NCBI GenBank assembly: GCA_963807865.1 | Contig: CAWEDK010000009.1 | Location: 372,001 to 436,000 of the forward strand | Direction of reading: 5' to 3' | Length of the DNA: 64,000 nt | Source: VAZQ01 sp963807865 | GTDB taxonomy: Bacteria; Pseudomonadota; Alphaproteobacteria; Rhizobiales; Xanthobacteraceae | Part shown: piece by piece, positions 54,739 through 63,686 of the stretch | How positions within the stretch are numbered: the first letter of the stretch is position 1 | Layout of the letters: the number at the start of each line of letters is the position of its first letter | Program-made: the position numbers and the translations under genes | Notes under the pieces: model-generated | Seen by the model: only the letters and a program-made list of their open reading frames with translations | Told to the model about the DNA's origin: nothing | The model's database searches: none

Positions 54739-56925
54739 TCAAGCGAGGCGCAAGCCCTGGTCGCGCAGCGGGACCGAGCGGATGCGCTTGCCGGTCGCCG
54801 CGAAGATCGCATTGAGCACCGCCGGCGCCGCGACGAAGATCGTCGGCTCGCCGACGCCGCCCCAGAAGCCGCCGGACGGCATCACGATCGTTTCGACTTT
54901 CGGCATTTCGGCGATGCGCATCGAATTGTAGCTGTCGAAGTTGGTCTGCTCGATGCGGCCGTCCTTGACCGTGCAGCCGCCGTAGAACAGCGCCGACAGG
55001 CCGTAGACGAACGAGCCCGGGACCTGGCGCTCGATCGACGCCGGGTTGACGGCATGGCCGCAATCGGTCGCCGCAACGATGCGGTGGATCTTCACGGCGT
55101 TGTTGTTGACCGAGACTTCGGCGCAGGCGGCGACATAGCTGCCGTAGCCCATGTGTTGCGAGAGGCCGCGGAAGACGCCTTGCGGCGCCGGCTTGCCCCA
55201 GCCCGCGCGCTCCGCCACCGCGTTGAGCACGGCGAGGTGCTTGGGATGCTCTGTCATCAGCTTGCGCCGGAACTCGAGCGGGTCCTGGCCGGCGGCGTGC
55301 GCCAGTTCGTCCATGAAGCACTCGAGATAGATGGCGTTCTGATTGTTGTTCACGCCGCGCCAGAACCACGGCGGAACATGCGGATTGCGCATGGCGTGAT
55401 CGATCAGCAGGTTCGGGATGGTGTAGCCGAACGCGCCTTCCGCTCCGCCGGGATTGAGACCCTGGAACGTTGCCGGGTCCTTGCCGTTCTCCAGCGCCTC
55501 CGGCCGTACGGCCGCGAGGATCGACTGGCCCGAGATGCGCATCTGCAGTCCGGTCAGGTTGTTGTCCTTGTCGAAGGCGCCGATCAGCTTGCACTGCGTG
55601 ATCGGGTGATAGACGCCGTTCGCCATGTCGTCTTCGCGCGACTTGATGAGCTTGATCGGCGTGCCCGGCATCTCCTTGGCGACGCGACCGCGTGGGTGAC
55701 GTATTCGCTGCGCGCGCGCCGGCCGAAGCCGCCGCCCAGGAAGCGTGTTGTACACGTCGCACTTGTCGGCCGGCAGGCCGGACGCCTGCACGGTCGCGCC
55801 GAACGCCGCTTCGGCGTTCTGCGAACTGGTCCAGACCTCGCACTTGTCGGCCGTGTAGAGCGCGGTGGCGTTCATCGGCTCCATGCAGGCGTGGTTCTGG
55901 AACGGATAGGCGTAGACTGCCTCGACCTTCTTCGCCGCCTTGGCGATGGCGGCGTCGACGTCGCCCTGCTTGTTGCCGACGAAGTTCGTCCTCGGCGTCG
56001 AGCCCGGCCTTGAGCCATTCGGCGATCGAGGCGCTCGACACCTTGGCGTTCTCGCCCTTCGTCCCAGACGATCGGGAAGCGCGGCGAGCGCGGTCTTGGC
56101 CTGCCACCAGGTGTCGGCCACCACCGCCACGGCGGCATCGCCGGATTGCACCACCTTCTTCACGCCCGGCATGCCGGTGACCTTGGCGGCGTCGAAGCTC
56201 TTGAGCTTGCCGCCGAACACCGGGCATTCCTTGACCGCGGCGCACAGCATTCCGGGCATCTTGAAGTCCATGGAATACTGCATGCTTGCCGGTGACCTTG
56301 TCGGCGGTGTCGAGCCGCTTGAGCGGCTTGCCGGCGATCGTCCAGTCTTTCGGGTCCTTGAGCTTGATCGACTCCTTCGGCGGCTCGAGCTTGGCGGCGG
56401 CTTCCGCCACCTTGCCGTAGGTGGTGCTGCGGTTCGACGCCTTGTGCGTGATCACGCCCTTGCTCGACCGTCACCTCGCCGACCGGCACTTTCCATTCGT
56501 TGGCGGCGGCCTGCTTGAGCATCTCGCGCGCGATCGCGCCGCCCTTGCGGACGTATTCGTGCGACTCGCGGATGCTGCGGCTGCCGGTCGCGTTGAAATT
56601 GCCGTAGACGCGCTTGCGCGCGAGGCTCTGGCCGGGCGTCGGAATCTCGGTCGTGACCTTCGACCAGTCGCAGTCGAGCTCTTCGGCGACGAGCTGGGCG
56701 AGGCCGGTCAGCGATCCCTGGCCCATCTCGGCGCGGGCGATGCGGACCACGACGGTGTCGTCCGGCTTGACCACGACCCACGCGTTGATTTCCGGCGAGC
56801 CGTCGGCGGCGCGGACCACGCTCCGGGCCGCCGAACGGAAGGTCGAGGCCGAGCGCCAGACCGCCGCCCGCTGCGGCCGCGGTGGCGATGAAGGAGCGGC
56901 GATTCATCTTCGGCACGTAATTCAT
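54739..56925 (-). pseudogene. Isoquinoline 1-oxidoreductase-type Mo hydroxylase, large subunit, set 3, about 8 frameshifts
   Basis: Same architecture as set 2: leader MNRRSFIATAAAAGGGLALG, RAEMGQGSLTGLAQLVAEEL, NHACMEPMNATALYTADKCE, FLGGGFGRRARSEYVTHAV and the catalytic WGGVGEPTIFVAAPA. Breaks lie near 56825, 56464, 56281, 56083, 56066, 55993, 55744 and 55686; seven read as one extra base and the last as one missing base. Corrected length is 726 residues. If the breaks are errors, this set is fully functional. Confidence 0.85.
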
Positions 56926-56938
56926 GTTGGCTCCTCCC

Positions 56939-57392
56939 TTACGCGTTCGCTGCGGCGTGAATGGCCTCGCGCACCTGCTGGAAGGTGCCGCACCGGCAGA
57001 TATTGGTGATGCTGGCGGTTGATGTCGGCGTCGGTCGGCTTCGGCTTGTTCTTGAGCAGTTCCGCCACCGCCATGATCATGCCGCACTGGCAATAGCCGC
57101 ACTGCGGCACGTCGTGCTCGACCCAGGCCTTCTGCACCTTGTGCAGCACGCCGTTCTGCGCGAGCCCCTCGATGGTGGTGATCTGCTTGCCGGCGACCGC
57201 CGACAGCGGCACCGAGCAGGAGCGCATGGCGACGCCGTCGACATGCACCGTGCAGGCGCCGCACTGGCGCGATGCCGCAGCCGTATTTGGTGCCGGTCAG
57301 GCCGACATGTCTCCCGCAACACCCAGAGCAGCGGCGTGTCGGGATCGGCATTCACCTCGTGGGCTCTTGCCGTTGACATTGAGAGCAGCCAT
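56939..57392 (-). pseudogene. 2Fe-2S small subunit of set 3 Mo hydroxylase, four frameshifts
   Basis: Corrected protein is 149 residues, the same length as set 2's small subunit. MAALNVNGKS, VNADPDTPLLWVLRE, CGIAQCGACTVHVDG, CGYCQCGMIM and ICRCGTFQQV are present; the set 2 copy has CQSG where this one has CQCG. Extra bases near 57363, 57309, 57267 and 57018 break the frame. Confidence 0.85.
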
Positions 57393-57476
57393 TTTGCGAT
57401 TTCCTCCGTGAGTATGTGGGCTTGAGCCGTGCTGAGCCGCGGACACATCGCGGCGCGCACGACCTCGTTCCGGTCG

Positions 57477-57491
57477 GAATTGGTACAATTC
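57477..57491. promoter_or_regulatory. Perfect inverted repeat upstream of set 3
   Basis: GAATTG-GTA-CAATTC, 6-bp arms with 3-bp spacer, between divergent genes. It overlaps the start of the shared 13-nt motif. Candidate operator for a MarR- or TetR-type regulator. Confidence 0.5.
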
Positions 57492-57500
57492 TAATATGAA
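57488..57500 (-). promoter_or_regulatory. 13-nt motif upstream of set 3, shared with set 2
   Basis: ATTCTAATATGAA, 12 of 13 identical with 54585-54597 at almost the same distance from the gene start. Confidence 0.55.
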
Positions 57501-57746
57501 GACGGCAATCCCGCGAGCGCTATTCGGCCGCGGCTGAGGGCTGCCGCCCACCGGCGCGGTCCCCGGACGGATGCTGCGGTACCATGCGGACACAAAGCGC
57601 TTCGGGTACGGCGCGGCCGGGGCCTTGCGCAAAACGCGGGTGGGCCTCGTCCAAACCGCGGCTTGCGCGCGCTCTGTGGATATTGTCCAAGCTGACCGCG
57701 ATGATCGCGGGGGCAGCCTGCCCACAAAGACAACCAGGAGACGGCC

Positions 57747-58583
57747 ATGACCAGCAAAAGTTACGAAGCCATCAAGATCGAGAAGGAAAACGGGATCACC
57801 TGGCTGTTCATGAACCGGCCGGACAAGCGCAACGCCATGAGCCCGCAGCTGCACATCGAGATGGACGAGGCGCTCGACGATCTCGCGGTCGATCCCGAAA
57901 CCGAGGTGCTGGTGCTGACCGGCGCCGGCGACGCGTTCTGTGCCGGGCAGGACATCAAGCTCTATTTCCGCGGCGGCGATGCCGATCCGAAGCTGCGCCG
58001 CAAGGCTGGGCGCGCGTCGAACAACTGGCGCTGGCAGAAGCTCTCCACCTTCCCCAAGCCCACGATCGCGATGGTCAACGGTTACTGTTTCGGCGGCGGC
58101 TTCACGCAGGTTTGCGCTTGCGACTTCGCGATCGCGTCCGACGAGGCGATCTTCGGGCTGTCCGAAGTGAACTGGGGCATCCTGCCGGGCGGCATCGTGT
58201 CGTGGAACGTCGCGCAGACGCTCAACTTTCGTGACGGCATGTATTACGCGCTGACCGGCGACACCTTCGACGGCAAGAAGGCCGCGCAGATCGGCTTCGT
58301 GAACTCCTCGTATCCGAAGGCGAAGTTGAAGGAGGAGACCGTCAAGCTCGCCAAGAAGATGATGGAGAAAAGCCCGGCGGTGGTGCGCTACACCAAGGAA
58401 GCGCTGCGGGCGGTGCGATTCATGAACGAGCCGCAGGCCGCCGACTATCTCGGCGCCAAGGGCGATGCGCTTCGCTTCAACGACAAGGAGGACAGCCGCG
58501 GCCAGGGCATGAAGCAGTTCCTCGACGACAAGACCTACCGGCCCGGCCTCGGCGCCTTCAAGCGGCAGAAGGCGAAGGCGTAG
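57747..58583 (+). CDS. Hydroxycinnamoyl-CoA hydratase-lyase (crotonase family)
   Basis: 278 residues. Crotonase core: NRPDKRNAMSPQLHIEMDEA, AGDAFCAGQDIKLYFRG and MVNGYCFGGGFTQV, with GLSEVNWGILPGGIVS and the C-terminal DSRGQGMKQFLDDKTYRPGL. The latter two blocks are specific for HCHL/Ech enzymes that cleave feruloyl-CoA or p-coumaroyl-CoA to vanillin or 4-hydroxybenzaldehyde plus acetyl-CoA. AGGAG precedes the ATG. The adjacent Mo hydroxylase sets could oxidise the released aldehyde. Confidence 0.85.
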   Translation: MTSKSYEAIKIEKENGITWLFMNRPDKRNAMSPQLHIEMDEALDDLAVDPETEVLVLTGAGDAFCAGQDIKLYFRGGDADPKLRRKAGRASNNWRWQKLSTFPKPTIAMVNGYCFGGGFTQVCACDFAIASDEAIFGLSEVNWGILPGGIVSWNVAQTLNFRDGMYYALTGDTFDGKKAAQIGFVNSSYPKAKLKEETVKLAKKMMEKSPAVVRYTKEALRAVRFMNEPQAADYLGAKGDALRFNDKEDSRGQGMKQFLDDKTYRPGLGAFKRQKAKA

Positions 58584-58745
58584 GCAGGGGGTGTATCCCG
58601 GGCGCAGCGCAGCATGAAATGATGCGCTGCAGATCGGGGATCGTAACGAACACCGCCTTCGGTAAGGTTCCGGATCAGCGGTGCGCCGCTGCGCCCTTCG
58701 GGCTTGCGCTGCACCGCGTCCGGGACACGAGAATGTGAACTCTCA

Positions 58746-59832
58746 ATGGATAGCGCCGATTTCGATGCGCTCGAAGGCAAGGCGCGAGCGAAGCTCTCGC
58801 CCGCGGCTTATGCGTTCGCTGCCGCGGGCGCGGACGACGAGTTGACGCTCGCTGACAATATTGCGGCGTGGCAACGGCTGCGTCTGCGTCCGCGCATCCT
58901 CAACGACATCACGGCGCTCGATACCAGCGTCGATGTGCTGGGCAAGCGGCTCGCCACGCCGATCATGGTGGCGCCGTTCGGCCGGCATAAGTTGTTTCAT
59001 CCGGAAGGCGAGTGCGCCACTAGGCGCGGCGCCCGGTAATACTGTGTTCGTGCTGCCCACCACCTCCACGCTCAGCATCGAGGAGGTGGCGAAGGAGCCG
59101 GGCAGCGCGCCGCGCTGGTTCCAGCTTTATCTGCCGGCCGACCGCGGGCTCGCCGAGAACCTAGTCGATCGCGCGACGGCCGCCGGCTATGGCGCCATCG
59201 TGCTCACCGTCGACCAGCCGGTCTATGGCTCAAGCCCGCGCGCGGCGCGCGCGCCGCTTGAACCGTCGCCGGACATTCGCAACGCCAATCTGCCCGGCGC
59301 TCCGATCGCACAGAATGCCTACAAGCCGGGCTGGACCGGTAACGTCACATGGCCGGCGACCTGGCGCGATCTCGACTGGCTGGTCGGCCGCTGCAAGGTC
59401 GACGTGGTGGTGAAGGGCGTGCTGCGTGCCGACGACGCGGTGCGTTGTGCCGATTTCGGCGCCAAGGCGGTGATCGTCTCGAACCACGGCGGCCGGCACC
59501 TCGATGCCGCGGTCGCGACCGCCGATGCGCTGCCCGACATCGCCAGTGCACTTGCCGGCAAAGCCGAGGTCTATGTCGACGGCGGCATTCGCCGCGGCAC
59601 CGACATCGTCAAGGCGCTGGCGCTCGGCGCCCGCGCGGTGCTGGTGGCGCGGCCGGTGGTCTGGGGCTTGGCGTTGCAGGGCGCGGACGGCGTGCGCGCC
59701 GTGCTCGATCACCTGCAGGATGAATTGCGCCGCACCATGGCGCTCTGCGGCGTGGCAGCGCTGAGCGAGATCACGCCCGACCTTGTAGCCGCGAATTCGC
59801 TTGTCATGCCAGCGAAAGCGGGCATCCGGTAA
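58746..59832 (+). pseudogene. FMN-dependent alpha-hydroxy acid oxidase/dehydrogenase, one frameshift
   Basis: DADFDALEGKARAKLS-type N-terminus, then LATPIMVAPFG, QLYLPADRGLAENLV, VIVSNHGGRHLD (catalytic histidine, FMN contact) and VYVDGGIRRGTDIVKALALG. An extra base near 59022 (ECAT|GAAPGNT) breaks the frame. Corrected length is 361 residues. The last about 10 residues are encoded by the palindromic repeat at 59801. Confidence 0.82.
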
Positions 59833-59866
59833 GCGCTGGATCATCCGCTTGCGCGGGTGATGACAA
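59801..59866. repeat. Palindromic repeat at the 3' end of the hydroxy acid oxidase gene
   Basis: Starts TTGTCAT and ends ATGACAA, with inner arms CCAGCGAAAGCGGGCATCC and GGATCATCCGC. It contains the gene's stop codon at 59830. Confidence 0.7.
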
Positions 59867-59901
59867 CCGAGAATGATAACAAAGCGTACTGTGGAGGCGA
59901 T

Positions 59902-61047
59902 ATGTCCGAGGCTGCAGCAATATCCGCCGCGAAAGCCGGTGACGCACCGCGCGTTACGGCGGCGCGGCTTGTCGCTTTCACCAAGCGTGCGTTCGAGGCG
60001 GCAGGGCTCCCGGCCGAGCGACGCCGAAGCGGTCGCCACGCTGATGGTCGAAGCCGACCTGCGCGGCTCCGACACCCACGGCGTCATCCGCCTGCCGATC
60101 AATATCAAGCGGCTCAAGGCCGGCGGCAACAATCCGCGCCCGAACATTCGTCTCGTGCAGGACCGGCCGTCCGCCGCGCTGGTCGATGGCGACAACGGCA
60201 TCGGCCATCTGGTGATGCGCTTCGCGACGCAGACCGCGATCGAGAAGGCGAAGCAACAAGGCGTCGCCTGGGTCGGCGCGCGCATGAGCAATCACGCCGG
60301 CCCCGCCGCGCTCTACGCCACCATGCCGCTCGCGCACGACATGATCGGCATCTATCTCGCGGTCGGCAGCAACAACCATCTGCCGCCGTGGGGGTCGGTG
60401 GAGAACCTGCTCGGCACCAATCCGATCGCGATCGCGATCCCGGCCGGCGACGAGCCGCCGATCGTGCTCGACATGGCGCCGACCGTCGCGGCGTTCGGCA
60501 AGGTCCGGCTCAAGGCGCAGCGCGGCGAGGAGATGCCGGTCGGCTGGATGATCGACCGCGAAGGCAAGCCGCTGACCGATGCCAAGCGCATGGACGAAGG
60601 ACTGCTGCGTGCCGATCGGCGAATACAAGGGCTACGGCTTGAGCCTGGTAATCGGACTTCTGGCCGGCACGCTCAACCGCGCGGCGTTCGGGCAGGACGT
60701 GGTCGACTTCACCAAGGACCTCGGAACGCCGACCAATACCGGCCATGCCATCGTAGCGCTCTCGGTCGAATCGTTCATGCCGGTCGACGCAATTCAAGCG
60801 CGCGGTCGATGAGGCGGTGCGCGCCATGCGCGGCGCCGAGCGGCTGCCCGGGGTGGAGCGCATCTGGCTGCCGGGCGAGCAGAGCCATCTCAAGCGGCAG
60901 GACCGCGTGACGAACGGCATTCCGATGCCCAAGCCGTTGCGCGACAGCCTCGACGCCGTGGCACGCGATCTCGGCATCGTGCCGCTCGCGAATATTCGAG
61001 CGCAACCACAGAGCAGGCGTCACGTTCGCGATGTCCGGACACACTAG
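59902..61047 (+). pseudogene. Malate/L-lactate dehydrogenase (Ldh_2) family, three frameshifts
   Basis: Blocks in order: VTAARLVAFTKRAFEAAGLP, ADLRGSDTHGVIRLPINIKR (catalytic histidine), GARMSNHAGPAALYATMPLA, GTNPIAIAIPAGDE, and VPIGEYKGYGLSLVIGLLAG. Extra bases near 60016, 60608 and 60794 separate the parts. Corrected length is 380 residues. GGAGG precedes ATG 59902. The next gene starts 17 bases before its end, indicating an operon. Confidence 0.82.
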
Positions 61048-61919
61048 CATCGGCCTCATCGGTCTCGGTCTTCTCGGCCAGGCTCTGGCGCAGCGCCTCA
61101 CTGGCGCAGGCTTCGGTGTCGTCGGTTATGACATCGACGCGTCCAAGACGGCGGCGCTCGCTAGAACTCGGTGGCCAGGCCGGCCTCGTCGATTGCGGAC
61201 ATCGTCGCGCAGGGCGGCGCCGATCATCCTTGCGGTATTCAGCACCGATCAGGTCGAGGAGGTGGTCGAGCGCGATTTGCTGCCCGCGCTCGGCGACGGC
61301 TCGCAACGCATCGTCTTGTGCGCCAGCACCTGCGATCCCGACCGCATCGCCGCGCTGGCCGAACGCGTGACGCGCGCGCGGCATACGTCTGCTCGAAACA
61401 CCGATATCCGGCTCAAGCGGGCAGGTGGCGCGCGGCGAAGGCGTCGGCCTGATCGGCGGCGATCCGCAAACCGTGGCCGAGGTCGAGCCGGTGCTGCGTG
61501 CGCTGTTCCCGACCTATTTCCATATCGGCAAGGTTGGTGACGGCGGCCGCGCCAAGCTCGCCGTCAATCTCATCCTCGGCCTCAACCGCCTGGCGCTGGC
61601 GGAAGGTCTGACCTTCGCCGAACGGCTGGGACTCGATCCTGCCGCGTTTCTCAAGGTGGTGCGGACGTCGGCGGCCTACTCGCAAGTCATGGACGTGAAG
61701 GGTGCCAAGATGGTGACGCACGACTTCGCACCCGAGGGCCGCATCACCCAGCACCTCAAGGATGTTCACCTGATGCAGGAGCAGGCCGCGCGCATCGGCC
61801 AGCAACTGCCGGCGCTGGCGGTCCACGCCGACGTGCTGGAAGCCTGCGTGCGGGTCGGCGAGGGCGATCTCGACAACTGCGGCATCATCCAGGAAATCCG
61901 CCGGCGGCGGACGACGTGA
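61031..61919 (+). pseudogene. Beta-hydroxyacid dehydrogenase family (3-hydroxyisobutyrate type), four frameshifts
   Basis: NAD-binding IGLIGLGLLGQALAQRL, ISGSSGQVARGEG (substrate-binding), KLAVNLILGLNRLALAEGL (catalytic lysine) and a helical C-terminal domain. Extra bases near 61163, 61181, 61217 and 61391 break the frame. Corrected length is 294 residues. Likely oxidises a 3-hydroxy acid such as tartronate semialdehyde or hydroxyisobutyrate. Confidence 0.82.
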
Positions 61920-62004
61920 TCGGAACCCGCGAGACGCGGGCTTAAGCCGCGATTTAGAATGCGTCCTCAGAACCTGATCGCGGCGCAATTGCGGAGAATG
62001 CGAC

Positions 62005-62781
62005 ATGACTGATGGCGAAGTCCGCTATGCCCGCGACGGTCAGGTCGCCACCGTGATTTTCGACCGGCCGGCGGCGCGCAACGCCATGACCTGGCGGATG
62101 TACGAGCAACTGCACGAAATCTGCACCCGCGTGCGCGACGAGAAGGACCTCCGAGTGGTGGTCTTCCGCGGCGCCGGCGGCAAGGCATTCATTGCCGGGA
62201 CCGATATCGCCCAATTCCAGGCGTTCCGTTCGGGCGAGGACGGCATCGCCTATGAGCAGAAGATGGAAATCTACGTCTCGGCGGTCGAGACGCTGCCGAT
62301 GCCGACGCTGGCGGTCATCGAAGGCTTCGCGATCGGCGGCGGGCTCGCGATCGCCGCGGCCTGCGACCTGCGCATCGGCACGCCGTCCGCGCGCTTCGGC
62401 GTGCCGATCGCGCGCACGCTCGGCAACTGCCTGTCGGTCGCGAACTATGCTCGCCTGGTCGCGGCGCTCGGAGCCTCGAGCGCCAAGCGGATATTGCTGC
62501 TCGCCGAGAACCTGAGCGCCGAAGAGGCGCTGGCGGGCGGCTTCCTCAGCGAGATCGTCGATCCAGCGGCGCTTGATCACCGCATTGCGGACATCACCGA
62601 CCGCCTCGCTCACCATGCGCCGATCACCATGCAGGTGAGCAAGGAGGCGATCCGCCGCATCCTGCAAGCCGGGTTGCCGGATGGCGACGATCTCGTTCGC
62701 GCATGTTATGGCAGCGACGACTTCCGCGCCGGCGTGCGCGCCTTTATGGAGAAGCGGGAAGCGCAATGGACCGGGACGTAA
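62005..62781 (+). CDS. Enoyl-CoA hydratase/isomerase family protein
   Basis: 258 residues. FDRPAARNAMTWRMYEQLHE, GAGGKAFIAGTDIAQFQAF (oxyanion hole) and VIEGFAIGGGLAIAAACDLR are crotonase blocks. The active-site pattern RFGVPIARTLGNCLSVANYA lacks a clear glutamate pair of classic hydratases, so a different reaction is possible. It precedes the amidohydrolase gene by 4 bases, a tight operon. Confidence 0.88.
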   Translation: MTDGEVRYARDGQVATVIFDRPAARNAMTWRMYEQLHEICTRVRDEKDLRVVVFRGAGGKAFIAGTDIAQFQAFRSGEDGIAYEQKMEIYVSAVETLPMPTLAVIEGFAIGGGLAIAAACDLRIGTPSARFGVPIARTLGNCLSVANYARLVAALGASSAKRILLLAENLSAEEALAGGFLSEIVDPAALDHRIADITDRLAHHAPITMQVSKEAIRRILQAGLPDGDDLVRACYGSDDFRAGVRAFMEKREAQWTGT

Positions 62782-62785
62782 GTCG

Positions 62786-63622
62786 ATGATCGACTCGCAT
62801 CATCATTTCTGGTGGCACAAGCGGCACACCTATACGTGGCCTGTGGCGGTTGGCGACCGCTTCGCGCGCGACCACACGCCTGACGATCTGCGGCCCGAAC
62901 TCGAGCGCTGCGGTATCGAAGGCACCGTCCTGGTCCAGGTGCTGCATCAGGTCGGCGGCGAGACCGAGGAATGCCTCGACATCAGCCGCGACGTCGATTT
63001 CGTGCGCGGCGTCGTGGGCTGGCTGCCGCTCGCCGACCCGGACGCCACGGGCCATTCGATTGAGCAGCTGCGGAGGCGCGGCGGTAAGCTCGTCGGCGTG
63101 CGCCATCTCATCAGCAACGAGCCTGACCCGAAGTGGCTGTTGCAAGACAACGTGATCGAGTCGCTCAAGCTCTTGGCGCAGTCGAAGCTGGTGTTCGACG
63201 CCATCCCGATCAACGCCGAGCAGCTCGAGTCCGTGCTCACCGTGGCGCAACGGCTGCCGGAGTTGAGCATCGTGATGAACCATCTCGGCCGGCCGCCGAT
63301 CCCGGACCGCGGCTGGGAGCCGTGGGCCACGCAGGCAGCGCGCGCCGCCGAATACCGCAACATCACGATGAAGCTGTCGATCGGCCTCGACATCATCATG
63401 CGCTGGCGGTGGAACACCGACGATGTGCGGCGCTACTCCGATCACGTGCTCGATCTGTTCGGCCCGCACCGCACGATGGCCGCCAGCAACTGGCCGGTGA
63501 TCCTGCTGGGTGCGAGCTTCGAGGACTGCTGGAATGGCACGACCGCGCTGGTCTCCGGCCTATCCGCCAACGAGCAGCGCGAAGTTCTCGGCGCCACCGC
63601 AACGCGGGTCTACGGGCTGTGA
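62786..63622 (+). CDS. Amidohydrolase 2 family (COG3618-like lactonase/hydrolase)
   Basis: 278 residues. MIDSHHHFWWHKRHTYTWPV carries the first metal ligands; then TVLVQVLHQVGGE, LVGVRHLISNEPDP, LSIVMNHLGRPPIPDRGWEP and MAASNWPVIL. This is the COG3618 branch, including L-fuconolactonase-type and pyrone lactonase-type enzymes. Starts 4 bases after the enoyl-CoA hydratase stop. Confidence 0.85.
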   Translation: MIDSHHHFWWHKRHTYTWPVAVGDRFARDHTPDDLRPELERCGIEGTVLVQVLHQVGGETEECLDISRDVDFVRGVVGWLPLADPDATGHSIEQLRRRGGKLVGVRHLISNEPDPKWLLQDNVIESLKLLAQSKLVFDAIPINAEQLESVLTVAQRLPELSIVMNHLGRPPIPDRGWEPWATQAARAAEYRNITMKLSIGLDIIMRWRWNTDDVRRYSDHVLDLFGPHRTMAASNWPVILLGASFEDCWNGTTALVSGLSANEQREVLGATATRVYGL

Positions 63623-63686
63623 AGCCGCGACCGGAGGGTGGGCACGCGGCGCGCCGCGTCGCTCACCCTACAGTCTGCTGTGTGCC

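Larger units (their letters stand above)
57393..57746. other. Divergent promoter region between set 3 and the hydratase-lyase
   Basis: 354 bases. It contains the inverted repeat at 57477-57491 and the 13-nt motif at 57488-57500 close to set 3. AGGAG precedes the hydratase-lyase start. No other features recognised. Confidence 0.6.

Noticed and set aside
11071..61919. Programmed ribosomal frameshifting as explanation for the many broken genes
   Set aside because: About 55 sites in unrelated genes with no shared slippery sequence or structure; the number and random contexts make regulated recoding implausible.
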